A DNA stretch of 25,567 bases. Source: JBAXRT01 sp037131065 (GTDB lineage Bacteria; Bacteroidota; Bacteroidia; Bacteroidales; FEN-979). The position numbers were made by a program, and so were the translations under genes. Location of the stretch: positions 1 through 25,567 of the forward strand of contig JBAXRT010000029.1 of NCBI GenBank assembly GCA_037131065.1, read 5' to 3'. The notes beneath the pieces are model-generated. The model was not told the origin of the DNA, did not search any database, and worked only from the letters and a program-made list of their open reading frames with translations. Below are positions 15,374-23,560 of this stretch, in pieces; within the stretch, counting starts at the first letter, position 1, and every line of letters starts with the position of its first letter.

Positions 15374-15395
15374 CTCCCGCTTTCGCAGAAATTCT

Positions 15396-15403
15396 TATTT
15401 TTG
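15396..15403 (+). promoter_or_regulatory. -7 box of ffh
   Basis: TATTTTTG matches TAnnTTTG, 20 nt before the ffh ATG; no -33 TTTG at a normal distance. Confidence 0.5.
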
Positions 15404-15423
15404 CAGCCTGATAAAGAAAAAAG

Positions 15424-16761
15424 ATGTTTGAAGGATTAAGTGACAAACTCGACAGGGCATTTAAGGTCCTGAAAGGTCATGGACATATAACGGAGATCAA
15501 TGTGGCGGAAACGCTTAAAGATGTCAGAAAAGCATTGCTTGATGCCGATGTAAGCTTTAAGATCGCCAAACATTTTACCGAACAGATCAAAGAAAAGGCG
15601 CTTGGACAGAATGTTCTCACCGCCGTGTCGCCAGGTCAGCTGATGATCAAGATCGTGCATGATGAACTGGTCGACCTCATGGGCAGGGAGAAAACTGATC
15701 TCAATCTGAAAGGGGATCCGGGGATTATTCTTGTAGCAGGACTTCAGGGTTCAGGGAAAACGACGTTCTCGGCCAAGCTGGCCAATTATATTAAAACAAA
15801 GAAGGGAAGGAAACCTTTGCTCGTTGCTTGCGACGTTTACCGTCCGGCTGCCATTGCCCAGCTGAAAGTCCTCGGCGAACAGATCGGTGTCGAGGTCTTT
15901 TCTGAAGAGGGTAACCAGGATCCCGTCAAGATCGCAAAGCATGCAGTGACCTACGCAAAGGAAAATGGATTCCAGACCATCATCGTGGATACGGCTGGCC
16001 GACTTGCCATTGATGAAGAGATGATGGATGAGATCGCTTCCATTAAAAAGACACTGAATCCCCAGGAAACTTTGTTTGTCGTTGATTCGATGACAGGGCA
16101 GGATGCAGTAAACACAGCAAAAGCCTTTAATGATCGCCTCGATTTTGAAGGTGTGGTCCTGACAAAACTGGATGGCGATACCAGGGGAGGGGCAGCCCTC
16201 AGCATTCGTTCGGTGGTAAACAAACCCATCAAGTTTGTAGGATTGGGCGAAAAAATGGATGCCATCGATGTTTTTTATCCCGAAAGAATGGCTGACCGAA
16301 TACTGGGAATGGGTGACATTGTCTCTCTGGTTGAAAAGGCCCAGGAGCAGTTTGATGAAGAAGAGGCCCAGAAACTCCAGCGGAAGATTGCCAAGAACCA
16401 GTTTGATTTTAATGATTTTATAGCCCAGATCAAACAGATCAAGAAGATGGGCAACGTCAAAGATCTTCTTGGAATGCTCCCGGGAATGGGCAAAGCCATC
16501 CGGAACCTCGACATCGACGACAATGCATTCAAAGGCATCGAGGCTATTATCTATTCCATGACCCCGGCAGAGCGTGAAAACCCGTCTATCCTGAACGGAA
16601 ATCGCAGGAAACGCATTGCCGCAGGATCCGGAACAAATATCCAGGAGGTCAACCGGCTGATCAAGCAGTTTGAGGATACACGGAAAATGATGAAGATGGT
16701 TACGGCCAATAAGGGAAGGAATATGGCCAATGTCATGAGGAACATGAAAAACATGAACTAA
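15424..16761 (+). CDS. ffh: Signal recognition particle protein (SRP54/Ffh)
   Basis: GTPase that binds signal sequences and 4.5S RNA and delivers ribosomes to FtsY at the membrane. The 445 residues show the N domain (1-90), the G domain with P-loop GLQGSGKT (106-113), DTAGRL (189-194) and TKLDGD (247-252), and the M domain (about 328-440) with MGNVKDLLGMLPGMGK and RKRIAAGSGT, the RNA-binding signature. It begins the plus-strand group ffh-folD-queE-porE-like. No 4.5S RNA gene is visible nearby. Confidence 0.98.
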   Translation: MFEGLSDKLDRAFKVLKGHGHITEINVAETLKDVRKALLDADVSFKIAKHFTEQIKEKALGQNVLTAVSPGQLMIKIVHDELVDLMGREKTDLNLKGDPGIILVAGLQGSGKTTFSAKLANYIKTKKGRKPLLVACDVYRPAAIAQLKVLGEQIGVEVFSEEGNQDPVKIAKHAVTYAKENGFQTIIVDTAGRLAIDEEMMDEIASIKKTLNPQETLFVVDSMTGQDAVNTAKAFNDRLDFEGVVLTKLDGDTRGGAALSIRSVVNKPIKFVGLGEKMDAIDVFYPERMADRILGMGDIVSLVEKAQEQFDEEEAQKLQRKIAKNQFDFNDFIAQIKQIKKMGNVKDLLGMLPGMGKAIRNLDIDDNAFKGIEAIIYSMTPAERENPSILNGNRRKRIAAGSGTNIQEVNRLIKQFEDTRKMMKMVTANKGRNMANVMRNMKNMN

Positions 16762-16770
16762 TACTGCCCT

Positions 16771-17652
16771 ATGAAGCTTCTTGATGGAAAAATGGTCGCC
16801 CAGGAGATCCGGCGTGAAATTGCGAACGAAGTTGTAACGGAAATGCTTGATAAGGCAAGACCTGCACCGCACATCGCAGCCGTCCTCGTGGGAGACGACC
16901 CCGCCAGCCAATCCTACGTAGCCGGAAAGGAAAAAGCGTGCCGGGAAGTTGGATTCCTCTCTTCAGTCTACCGTTATCCTGCTACCATATCCGAAGGTCA
17001 GTTGCTCGATGTGGTCGATTTTCTGAACAGGGATCCAGAGATCGATGGCTTCATCGTTCAGCTTCCATTACCCCGTCATATCAATGAGCAGAAGATTATT
17101 GAAAGGATAGACCCTCTGAAGGACATTGACGGCTTTCATCCGGTGAATGTCGGTAAGATGGTCCTCAACATTCCTGCCTTTCTTCCGGCCACACCCTTTG
17201 GGATCGTAACCCTTCTCGACCGGTATGATATTGAAACGGAAGGGAAACATTGTGTTGTGCTTGGTCGCAGCAATATCGTTGGAACACCGCTGAGCATCCT
17301 TCTTTCCCGGAAAGCCAAAAGGGGAAATGCAACGGTTACCCTCTGCCACAGTTTCACGAGGGATATGGCTCAAATTGCAAAGGAGGCAGACATACTTGTA
17401 GCAGCCATGGGAAAGTCCGGAGCAGTGACAGCTGATATGGTGAAGCAGGACGCTGTTGTGATCGATGTAGGTATCCACAGGATCCTGTCGGCAGAATCAA
17501 AATCTGGCTACCTGTTTAAAGGGGATGTGCAATTCGATGCGGTTTCGCGCAAGTGCAGCTATATCACTCCTGTACCTGGAGGGATCGGGCCAATGACGAT
17601 CGCCTCACTGTTGATGAATTCCATGAAAGCAGCAAAAAAAGAGTTCAAATAG
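16771..17652 (+). CDS. folD: Bifunctional methylenetetrahydrofolate dehydrogenase/methenyltetrahydrofolate cyclohydrolase
   Basis: Interconverts 5,10-methylene-, 5,10-methenyl- and 10-formyl-tetrahydrofolate, supplying one-carbon units for purines and formyl-Met. The 293 residues carry the active-site Tyr49 and Lys53 (SYVAGKEKAC), Gln97 (VQLPLP), Asp120 (DIDGFHP), the NADP-binding VVLGRSNIVGTP, and the closing TPVPGGIGPMTIASL. It begins 9 nt after the ffh stop, so the two are surely cotranscribed. Confidence 0.98.
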   Translation: MKLLDGKMVAQEIRREIANEVVTEMLDKARPAPHIAAVLVGDDPASQSYVAGKEKACREVGFLSSVYRYPATISEGQLLDVVDFLNRDPEIDGFIVQLPLPRHINEQKIIERIDPLKDIDGFHPVNVGKMVLNIPAFLPATPFGIVTLLDRYDIETEGKHCVVLGRSNIVGTPLSILLSRKAKRGNATVTLCHSFTRDMAQIAKEADILVAAMGKSGAVTADMVKQDAVVIDVGIHRILSAESKSGYLFKGDVQFDAVSRKCSYITPVPGGIGPMTIASLLMNSMKAAKKEFK

Positions 17653-17659
17653 ACCCTGT

Positions 17660-18292
17660 TTGAATCAACCGGAGGAAATATTGCTTCAGGCAGGAAGGAT
17701 CCTTCCTGTTCTTGAAGAGTTTTACTCCCTCCAGGGGGAGGGGTATAACACTGGCAAGGCAGCCTATTTTATCAGGATTGGTGGCTGTGATGTCGGCTGC
17801 CGCTGGTGTGATGTGAAAGAGGCATGGAATGCCGAGACGATCCCACCCGTCAGTACGGATGCTGTGATAAAACGTGCTGCCTCTTTTCCTGCAAAAGCAA
17901 TCGTCGTCACCGGCGGCGAACCGCTGACCTATAATCTGGATTATCTCTGCGAGGGTCTCAAAGAGAATAAGATTAGCCGGTTCCTCGAAACATCAGGTTC
18001 CTGTGCGCTTAGTGGTGAATGGGAATGGATCTGTTTCTCTCCCAAAAAAGAGGCTCCTCCGGTCAGGGAAATGTACCAGGTGGCAGATGAACTGAAGGTG
18101 ATCATCTTCAACCGGGATGATTTTGCATGGGCAGAGGAAAACAGGGCAAAAATGGATCCCTCAGTTCAGTTTTACCTCCAGCCCGAATGGAGCCGGCGAA
18201 ATGCCATGATGACTGAGATTGTAAATTATATCAAATCCAACCCCGGATGGAAGATCTCACTGCAAAGCCACAAATACATGCATATACCATGA
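17660..18292 (+). CDS. queE: 7-Carboxy-7-deazaguanine synthase (radical SAM)
   Basis: Radical-SAM enzyme turning 6-carboxytetrahydropterin into 7-carboxy-7-deazaguanine on the way to preQ0 and queuosine. The cluster motif is GGCDVGCRWC (CX3CX2C), preceded by EEFYSLQGEGYNTGKAAYFIR and followed by VVTGGEPL, LETSGS and CFSPKK. There is no ATG start. TTG at 17660 gives 210 residues and an N terminus like other Bacteroidota homologues; TTG at 17681 has a strong GGAGG 5 nt upstream and would give 203 residues. The stop overlaps the next ATG by 4 nt (ATGA). No queC, queD or queF is nearby. Confidence 0.94.
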   Translation: MNQPEEILLQAGRILPVLEEFYSLQGEGYNTGKAAYFIRIGGCDVGCRWCDVKEAWNAETIPPVSTDAVIKRAASFPAKAIVVTGGEPLTYNLDYLCEGLKENKISRFLETSGSCALSGEWEWICFSPKKEAPPVREMYQVADELKVIIFNRDDFAWAEENRAKMDPSVQFYLQPEWSRRNAMMTEIVNYIKSNPGWKISLQSHKYMHIP

Positions 18293-20262
18293 GATCAGTC
18301 CGGAAACAAATTTCTGTTTTCTTATTACTTTTTTTCTTATCGGTTCTCTGCTCGATCCCGTCGGACCTTCAAGGACAGAATTATCAGGCGCTTTCAACAA
18401 AGAATAAAAAAGCCGAAAAACTCTTTCGGGAGGCATCGGATCAATACAATATGAAGGAGTATGATAAAGCACTAATATCCCTCGGGAAAGCGATCAAAAC
18501 CGATCCGGAGTTTATCGAAGCCTATATCTTATCCGGGGATATCCTTTCCGACCAGCAGAAAATCCCGGAAGCTGTCAGTTCATACAGGTCCGCGCTGGCT
18601 ATCAGACCCGATTATTCACCCAACCTCTATTATATCCTCGCAAACCTTCAGTATACCTATGGTTACTATGCCGCTGCAAAATCGGATTTCGAAAAATATC
18701 TATACTTTGAACGGACTCCTAAAAACAAGAGAGATAACTCCCTGCGTGGGATAACAGCATGTGAATTTGCCCTTGATGCGTTAAAAAACCCTGTTCCGTT
18801 TAATCCGGTGAGCCTTGGCGACAGCATCAATACCGAAGAGGATGAGTTTGTCAACGCCATTACGGCCGACGACCAGGTATTGTACTTTACAAGAAAACTA
18901 CTGAAAAGGTATGATGCACAGAATGATAAAGCATATTATGAAGAGGACTTCTTCTATTCTGTGCGTAACCAGGATTCGGTATGGAGAAGTGCCTTGAACC
19001 TTGGTCCTCCTATTAACACAATGTGGAATGAAGGTGCACTGACTATCTCACCCGACGGCCGTTATCTTTTCTTTGCTGGCTGCCAGCGCCCTGGAGGATA
19101 TGGCAGTTGCGACCTCTACTGGTCAAAAAGAGCCGGAGATCAATGGTCTGAGCCTGAAAACCTCGGACCTGAGGTAAACAGTGCTGCATGGGAATCACAG
19201 CCATCATTCTCCTCCGACGGATCGACGCTCTATTTTGCAAGTACCCGGAAAGGGGGAAAGGGAAGTTCCGACATTTGGAGAACAAGCCTTAATCCGGATG
19301 GTACATGGACAATCCCGATCAACCTGGGAGATTCTGTCAACACACCACTTGAAGAACAGACCCCGTTTATACATCCCGATAACCAAAACCTCTATTTTGC
19401 CTCAAGGGGTTTCACGGGGATGGGCGGCGCGGATCTTTTCCATAGCCGGACAGACAAGAACGGAAATTTGGGAAAGGCTCAGAACCTGGGTTATCCGATC
19501 AATACCTTTGCTGACGAGTTTGCACTTATCCTCAATGCCAAAGGCGATATGGCTTATATCTCCTCCGATAAACTGGGAGGAAAAGGGAAAATGGATATCT
19601 ACCGGTTTGTCCTTTATAACAAGGCAAGGCCGAACCCGGTGACCTACTTCAAAGGTGTAGTCTTTAACAGTGAAACAAAGCAACGGCTCAGGGCTGATTT
19701 CGAACTTACTGACCTGAAGAGCGGAAAAACGATCGCCCGCTCTTTCTCCGATTCCCTGACAGGAGCCTTTATGCTTATATTACCAACCGACTATGAATAT
19801 GCCCTCAGTGTATCAAAACCCGGATACCTTTTCTATTCCGACCATTTTTCACTGATCGGAAGCCATTCTGCCGACAATCCGTTTGTTAGAAACATCCCGC
19901 TGCATGAGGTCATGGTGGGGGAGAGCGTCATTCTTAAAAACATTTTCTTCGATACCGATAAATTTGAGATCAAACCGGAGTCGGAAGTCGAACTACAGCG
20001 GCTTATCAGACTTCTACTGGAAAATGCAAAGATCCGTATTGAACTCAGCGGCCATACTGATAACATCGGTATGCGCGACCATAACGAAACCCTTTCCCTT
20101 AACAGAGCCAGGGCTGTTTTTGATTATCTGGCAGGGCATGGAATTGCAAAAGAGAGGCTATCCTTTACCGGGTATGGTTTTTCAAGACCCATCGATACCA
20201 ACGATACCGAACAGGGACGCGCCAATAACCGCAGGACGGAATTTAAAATTATTGGGAAATAA
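18289..20262 (+). CDS. OmpA-family protein with TPR, PD40 propeller and CRD, PorE-like
   Basis: Envelope protein of 657 residues whose domain order matches PorE, the peptidoglycan-anchoring T9SS component of Porphyromonas. It has a signal peptide (1-30; Cys21 in LSVLC is a weak lipobox candidate), TPR repeats (about 36-145), a WD40-like PD40 propeller (about 175-450; ISPDGRYLFFAG, FSSDGSTLYFAS, IHPDNQNLYFAS, YISSDKLGGKGKMDIY), a carboxypeptidase-regulatory domain (about 460-540) and an OmpA-C domain (about 548-657) with FFDTDKFEIKPES, SGHTDNIG and RANNRRTEF for peptidoglycan binding. ATG 18289 sits in the queE stop, implying translational coupling. Bacteroidota carry several paralogues of this architecture, so PorE orthology is unproven. 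Confidence 0.9.
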   Translation: MRSVRKQISVFLLLFFLSVLCSIPSDLQGQNYQALSTKNKKAEKLFREASDQYNMKEYDKALISLGKAIKTDPEFIEAYILSGDILSDQQKIPEAVSSYRSALAIRPDYSPNLYYILANLQYTYGYYAAAKSDFEKYLYFERTPKNKRDNSLRGITACEFALDALKNPVPFNPVSLGDSINTEEDEFVNAITADDQVLYFTRKLLKRYDAQNDKAYYEEDFFYSVRNQDSVWRSALNLGPPINTMWNEGALTISPDGRYLFFAGCQRPGGYGSCDLYWSKRAGDQWSEPENLGPEVNSAAWESQPSFSSDGSTLYFASTRKGGKGSSDIWRTSLNPDGTWTIPINLGDSVNTPLEEQTPFIHPDNQNLYFASRGFTGMGGADLFHSRTDKNGNLGKAQNLGYPINTFADEFALILNAKGDMAYISSDKLGGKGKMDIYRFVLYNKARPNPVTYFKGVVFNSETKQRLRADFELTDLKSGKTIARSFSDSLTGAFMLILPTDYEYALSVSKPGYLFYSDHFSLIGSHSADNPFVRNIPLHEVMVGESVILKNIFFDTDKFEIKPESEVELQRLIRLLLENAKIRIELSGHTDNIGMRDHNETLSLNRARAVFDYLAGHGIAKERLSFTGYGFSRPIDTNDTEQGRANNRRTEFKIIGK

Positions 20263-20283
20263 CAATAATTTCAGGAAATTCCT

Positions 20284-20291
20284 TACCTTTG
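20284..20291 (+). promoter_or_regulatory. -7 box of the thrS-infC-rpmI-rplT operon
   Basis: TACCTTTG matches TAnnTTTG; the start of transcription is expected about 20 nt before the thrS start. No -33 TTTG at the usual spacing. Confidence 0.55.
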
Positions 20292-20318
20292 CACCCCAAA
20301 AAAATTGAGGGGATCATG

Positions 20319-22259
20319 ATGATCAAGATCACACTTCCGGATAATTCGGTAAGGGAATTTCAGGGTGGTACCACCGGACTGGAAATTGCCAAAAGCATCA
20401 GTGAAGGTTTGGCCAGGAATGTAATGGCAGTTAAAGTGAACAACGAGGTTTGGGACCTGACAAGACCCATCCTTACGGATGCCAGGATCAAGTTGTTTAC
20501 CTGGGAAGATCCCGAAGGTAAGGCTGCCATGTGGCACTCCTCCGCCCATCTTATGGCTGAGGCTGTTGAATTGCTTTACCCCGGGGTGAAATTCGGCATC
20601 GGACCCGACATCGAAAATGGTTTCTACTACGATATTGATTTCGGTTCCCATTCCATCTCCTCCGATGACTTTACAAAGATTGAAAATAAATTTCTTGAGC
20701 TGGTAAGGGAAAAACAGGCTTTTGTCAGGAAAGAGGTCTCCAAACCCGATGCGGTAAAATACTTTACTGATAAGAAAGATGAATACAAGGTGGAGTTGCT
20801 TAAAGACCTTGAAGATGGACAGATCACCTTTTATGAATCCGGTCATTTCACCGATCTGTGCCGCGGACCCCATCTGCCCGACACAAGCCCGATCAAGGCG
20901 GTCAAACTTCTGAACATTGCCGGTGCTTACTGGAGAGGGGATGAGACCCGTAAACAACTTACCAGGATCTACGGGATCACTTTCCCGAAGCAGAAAGACC
21001 TGCAGGACTACCTGGTAATGCTGGAAGAGGCTAAGAAACGGGATCACCGGAAACTGGGCAAAGAACTCGAACTTTTCACTTTCTCCCAGAGGGTAGGCGC
21101 AGGACTTCCTCTTTGGCTGCCGAGGGGTGCCCAGGTCAGGGAACTTCTTGAGCAGTTCCTAAAAAAAGCACAAAAAAAGGCAGGTTATGTCCCCGTGATC
21201 TGTCCCCACATCGGACATGTAGATCTGTACAAGACTTCAGGGCATTACCAGAAATATGGTGAGAGTTCATTTCGCCCGATCACAACCCCGATTCCCGGAG
21301 AGGAGTTCTTCCTTAAACCAATGAATTGTCCACACCATTGCGAGATTTATAAGGCCATGCCGAGATCTTACAAAGACCTGCCGATAAGGCTTGCCGAATT
21401 CGGTACTGTATATCGGTATGAACAGAGCGGGGAGTTGCACGGTCTCACCAGGGTGAGGGGATTTACGCAGGACGATGCCCATATATTCTGCACACCCGAC
21501 CAGGTAAAAGATGAATTCAAGGGAGTCATGGATATTGTCATGCTGATCTTTAAAGCCCTTGATTTTAAGGATTTTGTTGTACAGATATCCCTTCGTGACC
21601 CTGGGAACAAAGAGAAATACATCGGAAGCGATGAGAATTGGGATAAAGCAGAAAAGGCCATCCTGGAGGTTGCCGAGGAGAGGAAGCTGAATACCGTGAT
21701 TGTTCCCGGTGAAGCAGCTTTCTACGGTCCCAAGATGGATTTTATGGTCAAGGATGCCCTCGGCAGAAAATGGCAGCTCGGAACCATCCAGGTCGACTAT
21801 AACCTTCCTGAACGGTTTGAACTTGAGTATATAGGGAATGATAACCAGAAACACAGGCCTGTCATGATCCACCGTGCCCCCTTTGGTTCCATGGAACGGT
21901 TTGTTGCAGTCCTGCTGGAACACACTGCTGGAAACTTCCCGGTCTGGCTTTCTGCTGATCAGGCTATCGTATTGCCAATCAGTGAGAAATTTCATGATTA
22001 TGCAAAAAAAGTTTTAGAATTGCTAAATAATTCCGATATTCGCGTCCGGATTGATGTTCGGAATGAAAAGGCCGGAAAGAAAATTCGTGATGCCGAACTA
22101 CTGAAGATCCCATACATGCTGGTTGTAGGAGAAAGGGAAGAACAGAACGGAACCGTTGGGGTACGCAGGCATGGTGCAGGAGATCTTGGTCCGCAGAAAG
22201 TGGAAGATTTTATAAATATAGTCCGCCAGGAAGTAAAAAAGGAACTGGGGGATTTATAA
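20319..22259 (+). CDS. thrS: Threonyl-tRNA synthetase
   Basis: Class II synthetase with editing of Ser-tRNA(Thr). The 646 residues contain the TGS domain (1-62, ITLPDNSVREF), the second additional/editing domain with HSSAH (H73, H77) and CRGPH, the catalytic core with MNCPHHCEIY (zinc Cys and His), motif 2 FGTVYRYEQSGELHGLTRVRGFTQDDAH, motif 3 MIHRAPFGSMERF, and the anticodon-binding domain (about 540-646). Two adjacent ATG codons occur at 20316 and 20319; AGGGG at 20308-20312 has better spacing to the second. It leads the conserved thrS-infC-rpmI-rplT operon. Confidence 0.98.
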   Translation: MIKITLPDNSVREFQGGTTGLEIAKSISEGLARNVMAVKVNNEVWDLTRPILTDARIKLFTWEDPEGKAAMWHSSAHLMAEAVELLYPGVKFGIGPDIENGFYYDIDFGSHSISSDDFTKIENKFLELVREKQAFVRKEVSKPDAVKYFTDKKDEYKVELLKDLEDGQITFYESGHFTDLCRGPHLPDTSPIKAVKLLNIAGAYWRGDETRKQLTRIYGITFPKQKDLQDYLVMLEEAKKRDHRKLGKELELFTFSQRVGAGLPLWLPRGAQVRELLEQFLKKAQKKAGYVPVICPHIGHVDLYKTSGHYQKYGESSFRPITTPIPGEEFFLKPMNCPHHCEIYKAMPRSYKDLPIRLAEFGTVYRYEQSGELHGLTRVRGFTQDDAHIFCTPDQVKDEFKGVMDIVMLIFKALDFKDFVVQISLRDPGNKEKYIGSDENWDKAEKAILEVAEERKLNTVIVPGEAAFYGPKMDFMVKDALGRKWQLGTIQVDYNLPERFELEYIGNDNQKHRPVMIHRAPFGSMERFVAVLLEHTAGNFPVWLSADQAIVLPISEKFHDYAKKVLELLNNSDIRVRIDVRNEKAGKKIRDAELLKIPYMLVVGEREEQNGTVGVRRHGAGDLGPQKVEDFINIVRQEVKKELGDL

Positions 22260-22294
22260 TTTTATTATTAACAAAATATAGGAGGAAATTACTT

Positions 22295-22849
22295 ATAGTT
22301 ACTCAATACAACAATCCCCGAAGGTTCACCAGGCCGGGAAAGAAAGAAGAACTTTATAATATCAACGAATATATAAAATCACCCGTTGTCCGTGTCGTGG
22401 GTGAGAACATTCAGCCCGGGATTTACAATATCAGGGAAGCCCTTAATATTGCGGAAAACCTGGGACTTGACCTGGTTGAAATCTCCCCGACTGCAAATCC
22501 ACCGGTTTGTAAAGTAATCGATTATAAGAAATTCCTTTACGAGCTGAAAAAGAAGCAGAAGGAGATGAAAGCCAAGACAGCCAAGATCATCGTGAAAGAG
22601 ATCAGGCTTGGTCCAAACACCGATGATCATGATTTCAATTTTAAGCTGAATCATGCGATCAAATTCCTGAAAGACGGGGCAAAGGTCAAGGTTGACGTGT
22701 TCTTCAAGGGAAGATCGATCATATATAAAGAACAGGGAGAACTGATATTGCTGAAATTTGCACAGGCCCTGGTGGAGATAGGAAAGATCGAACAGATGCC
22801 AAGACTTGAAGGGAAAAGAATGATCATGATCATCACTCCGAAAAAATAA
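22295..22849 (+). CDS. infC: Translation initiation factor IF-3, apparent AUA start
   Basis: Binds the 30S subunit, prevents early 50S joining and rejects non-canonical start codons. The conserved IF3 N-terminal domain begins well before the first ATG, GTG or TTG: the frame upstream of GTG 22397 reads VTQYNNPRRF, then YNINEYIKSPVVRVVGENI, which is clear family sequence. The only suitable start with a good Shine-Dalgarno (AGGAGG at 22280-22285, 9-nt spacer) is ATA at 22295, giving 184 residues. Later landmarks are LDLVEISPTANPPVCKVIDYKKF and FKGRSIIYKEQGE. A rare start fits the known autoregulation of infC by IF3. Confidence 0.9.
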   Translation: MVTQYNNPRRFTRPGKKEELYNINEYIKSPVVRVVGENIQPGIYNIREALNIAENLGLDLVEISPTANPPVCKVIDYKKFLYELKKKQKEMKAKTAKIIVKEIRLGPNTDDHDFNFKLNHAIKFLKDGAKVKVDVFFKGRSIIYKEQGELILLKFAQALVEIGKIEQMPRLEGKRMIMIITPKK

Positions 22850-22855
22850 TCAAGT

Positions 22856-22885
22856 AATCATTAATTCAATAAATCATTAATTCAA
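22856..22885 (+). repeat. Short tandem duplication upstream of rpmI
   Basis: AATCATTAATTCAA occurs at 22856-22869 and 22872-22885, period 16. It fills most of the infC-rpmI gap. Confidence 0.7.
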
Positions 22886-22897
22886 CAACTAGGTGAA

Positions 22898-23092
22898 ATG
22901 CCAAAAATGAAGACCAAATCCGGTGCCAAGAAAAGATTTGCACTGACGGGAACCGGAAAAATCAAGAGGAAGCATGCTTATAAAAGCCATATCCTGACGA
23001 AAAAGACGATTAAGAGGAAGAGGAATTTAACTTACTCAACACTCGTCGATAAAGCAGATGAGGCCAATATTAAAGAAATGCTCCAGGGTTAA
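22898..23092 (+). CDS. rpmI: Ribosomal protein bL35
   Basis: Small basic 50S protein of 64 residues with the typical start MPKMKTKSGAKKRFALTGTGKIKRKHAYKSH. AGGTGA precedes the ATG. It is the third gene of the thrS operon. Of the usual length; nothing odd. Confidence 0.98.
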   Translation: MPKMKTKSGAKKRFALTGTGKIKRKHAYKSHILTKKTIKRKRNLTYSTLVDKADEANIKEMLQG

Positions 23093-23109
23093 TTAACAAA
23101 TTGTTTCAC

Positions 23110-23152
23110 TTACTTGCAGCTCCGAAGATCCCTTAAAGGGACGCTCAAGTAA
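23110..23152 (+). ncRNA. Structured intercistronic element before rplT, candidate L20 operator
   Basis: Between rpmI and rplT the RNA can form an outer helix TTACTTG-C-AGC (23110-23120) with GCTCAAGTAA (23143-23152), one bulged C, enclosing TCCGAAGA and an inner hairpin TCCCT-TAA-AGGGA (23129-23141). It ends 12 nt before the rplT ATG and has no T run, so it is not a terminator. L20 is known to repress its own operon by binding leader RNA in other phyla; the same role here is inferred. Confidence 0.55.
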
Positions 23153-23164
23153 AAAAATCAGATT

Positions 23165-23512
23165 ATGCCAAGATCAGTAAATTCAGTTGCGTCAAGAGAA
23201 CGAAGAAAAAAGATCCTGAAAAGGTCAAAGGGTCAGTTCGGAAGAAGGAAAAATGTCCTGACCGTTGCAAAAAATTCAGTTGAAAAGGGTCTGACCTATG
23301 CTTACCGCGATCGCCGTACCAAGAAAAGGAACTTTCGCGGTCTGTGGATCACCAGAATCAACGCCGGTGTTCGTGAATTCGGAATGTCATACTCCGTTTT
23401 TATGGGTAAACTGGCTGAAAAAAATATCCTGTTAAACAGGAAAAGCCTGGCCGACCTGGCCATGAACCATCCGGATGCATTTAAAGCACTGGTGGAAGAA
23501 GTAAACAGCTAG
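23165..23512 (+). CDS. rplT: Ribosomal protein bL20
   Basis: Early-assembly 23S-binding protein of the 50S subunit, 115 residues. The basic N-terminal tail (MPRSVNSVASRERRKKILKRSKGQFGRRKN) and the globular domain (RNFRGLWITRINAGVREFGMSYSVFMGKL) are both typical. Last gene of the thrS operon, followed 17 nt later by a strong terminator hairpin. Confidence 0.98.
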   Translation: MPRSVNSVASRERRKKILKRSKGQFGRRKNVLTVAKNSVEKGLTYAYRDRRTKKRNFRGLWITRINAGVREFGMSYSVFMGKLAEKNILLNRKSLADLAMNHPDAFKALVEEVNS

Positions 23513-23529
23513 GTTTTGCAAACTCAATG

Positions 23530-23560
23530 AAAAGCCACCCAACAGGTGGCTTTTTTTTTT
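23530..23560 (+). terminator. Terminator of the thrS-rplT operon
   Basis: GCCACC/GGTGGC stem with a CAACA loop, preceded by A and followed by ten T. The T run overlaps the stop codon of the convergent gene at 23559. Confidence 0.93.

Noticed and set aside
15303..15395. 4.5S RNA gene upstream of ffh
   Set aside because: The region lacks the conserved SRP RNA tetraloop and symmetric loop; it has only a short GC-rich inverted repeat.
15751..16911. Long open frame (386 residues) antisense to ffh and the start of folD
   Set aside because: ffh and folD are unmistakable on the other strand; the antisense translation has no signal, domain or family likeness and reflects codon bias.
23110..23152. 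Intercistronic hairpin before rplT as a terminator
   Set aside because: An A run rather than a T run follows on the coding strand, and rplT continues the operon.
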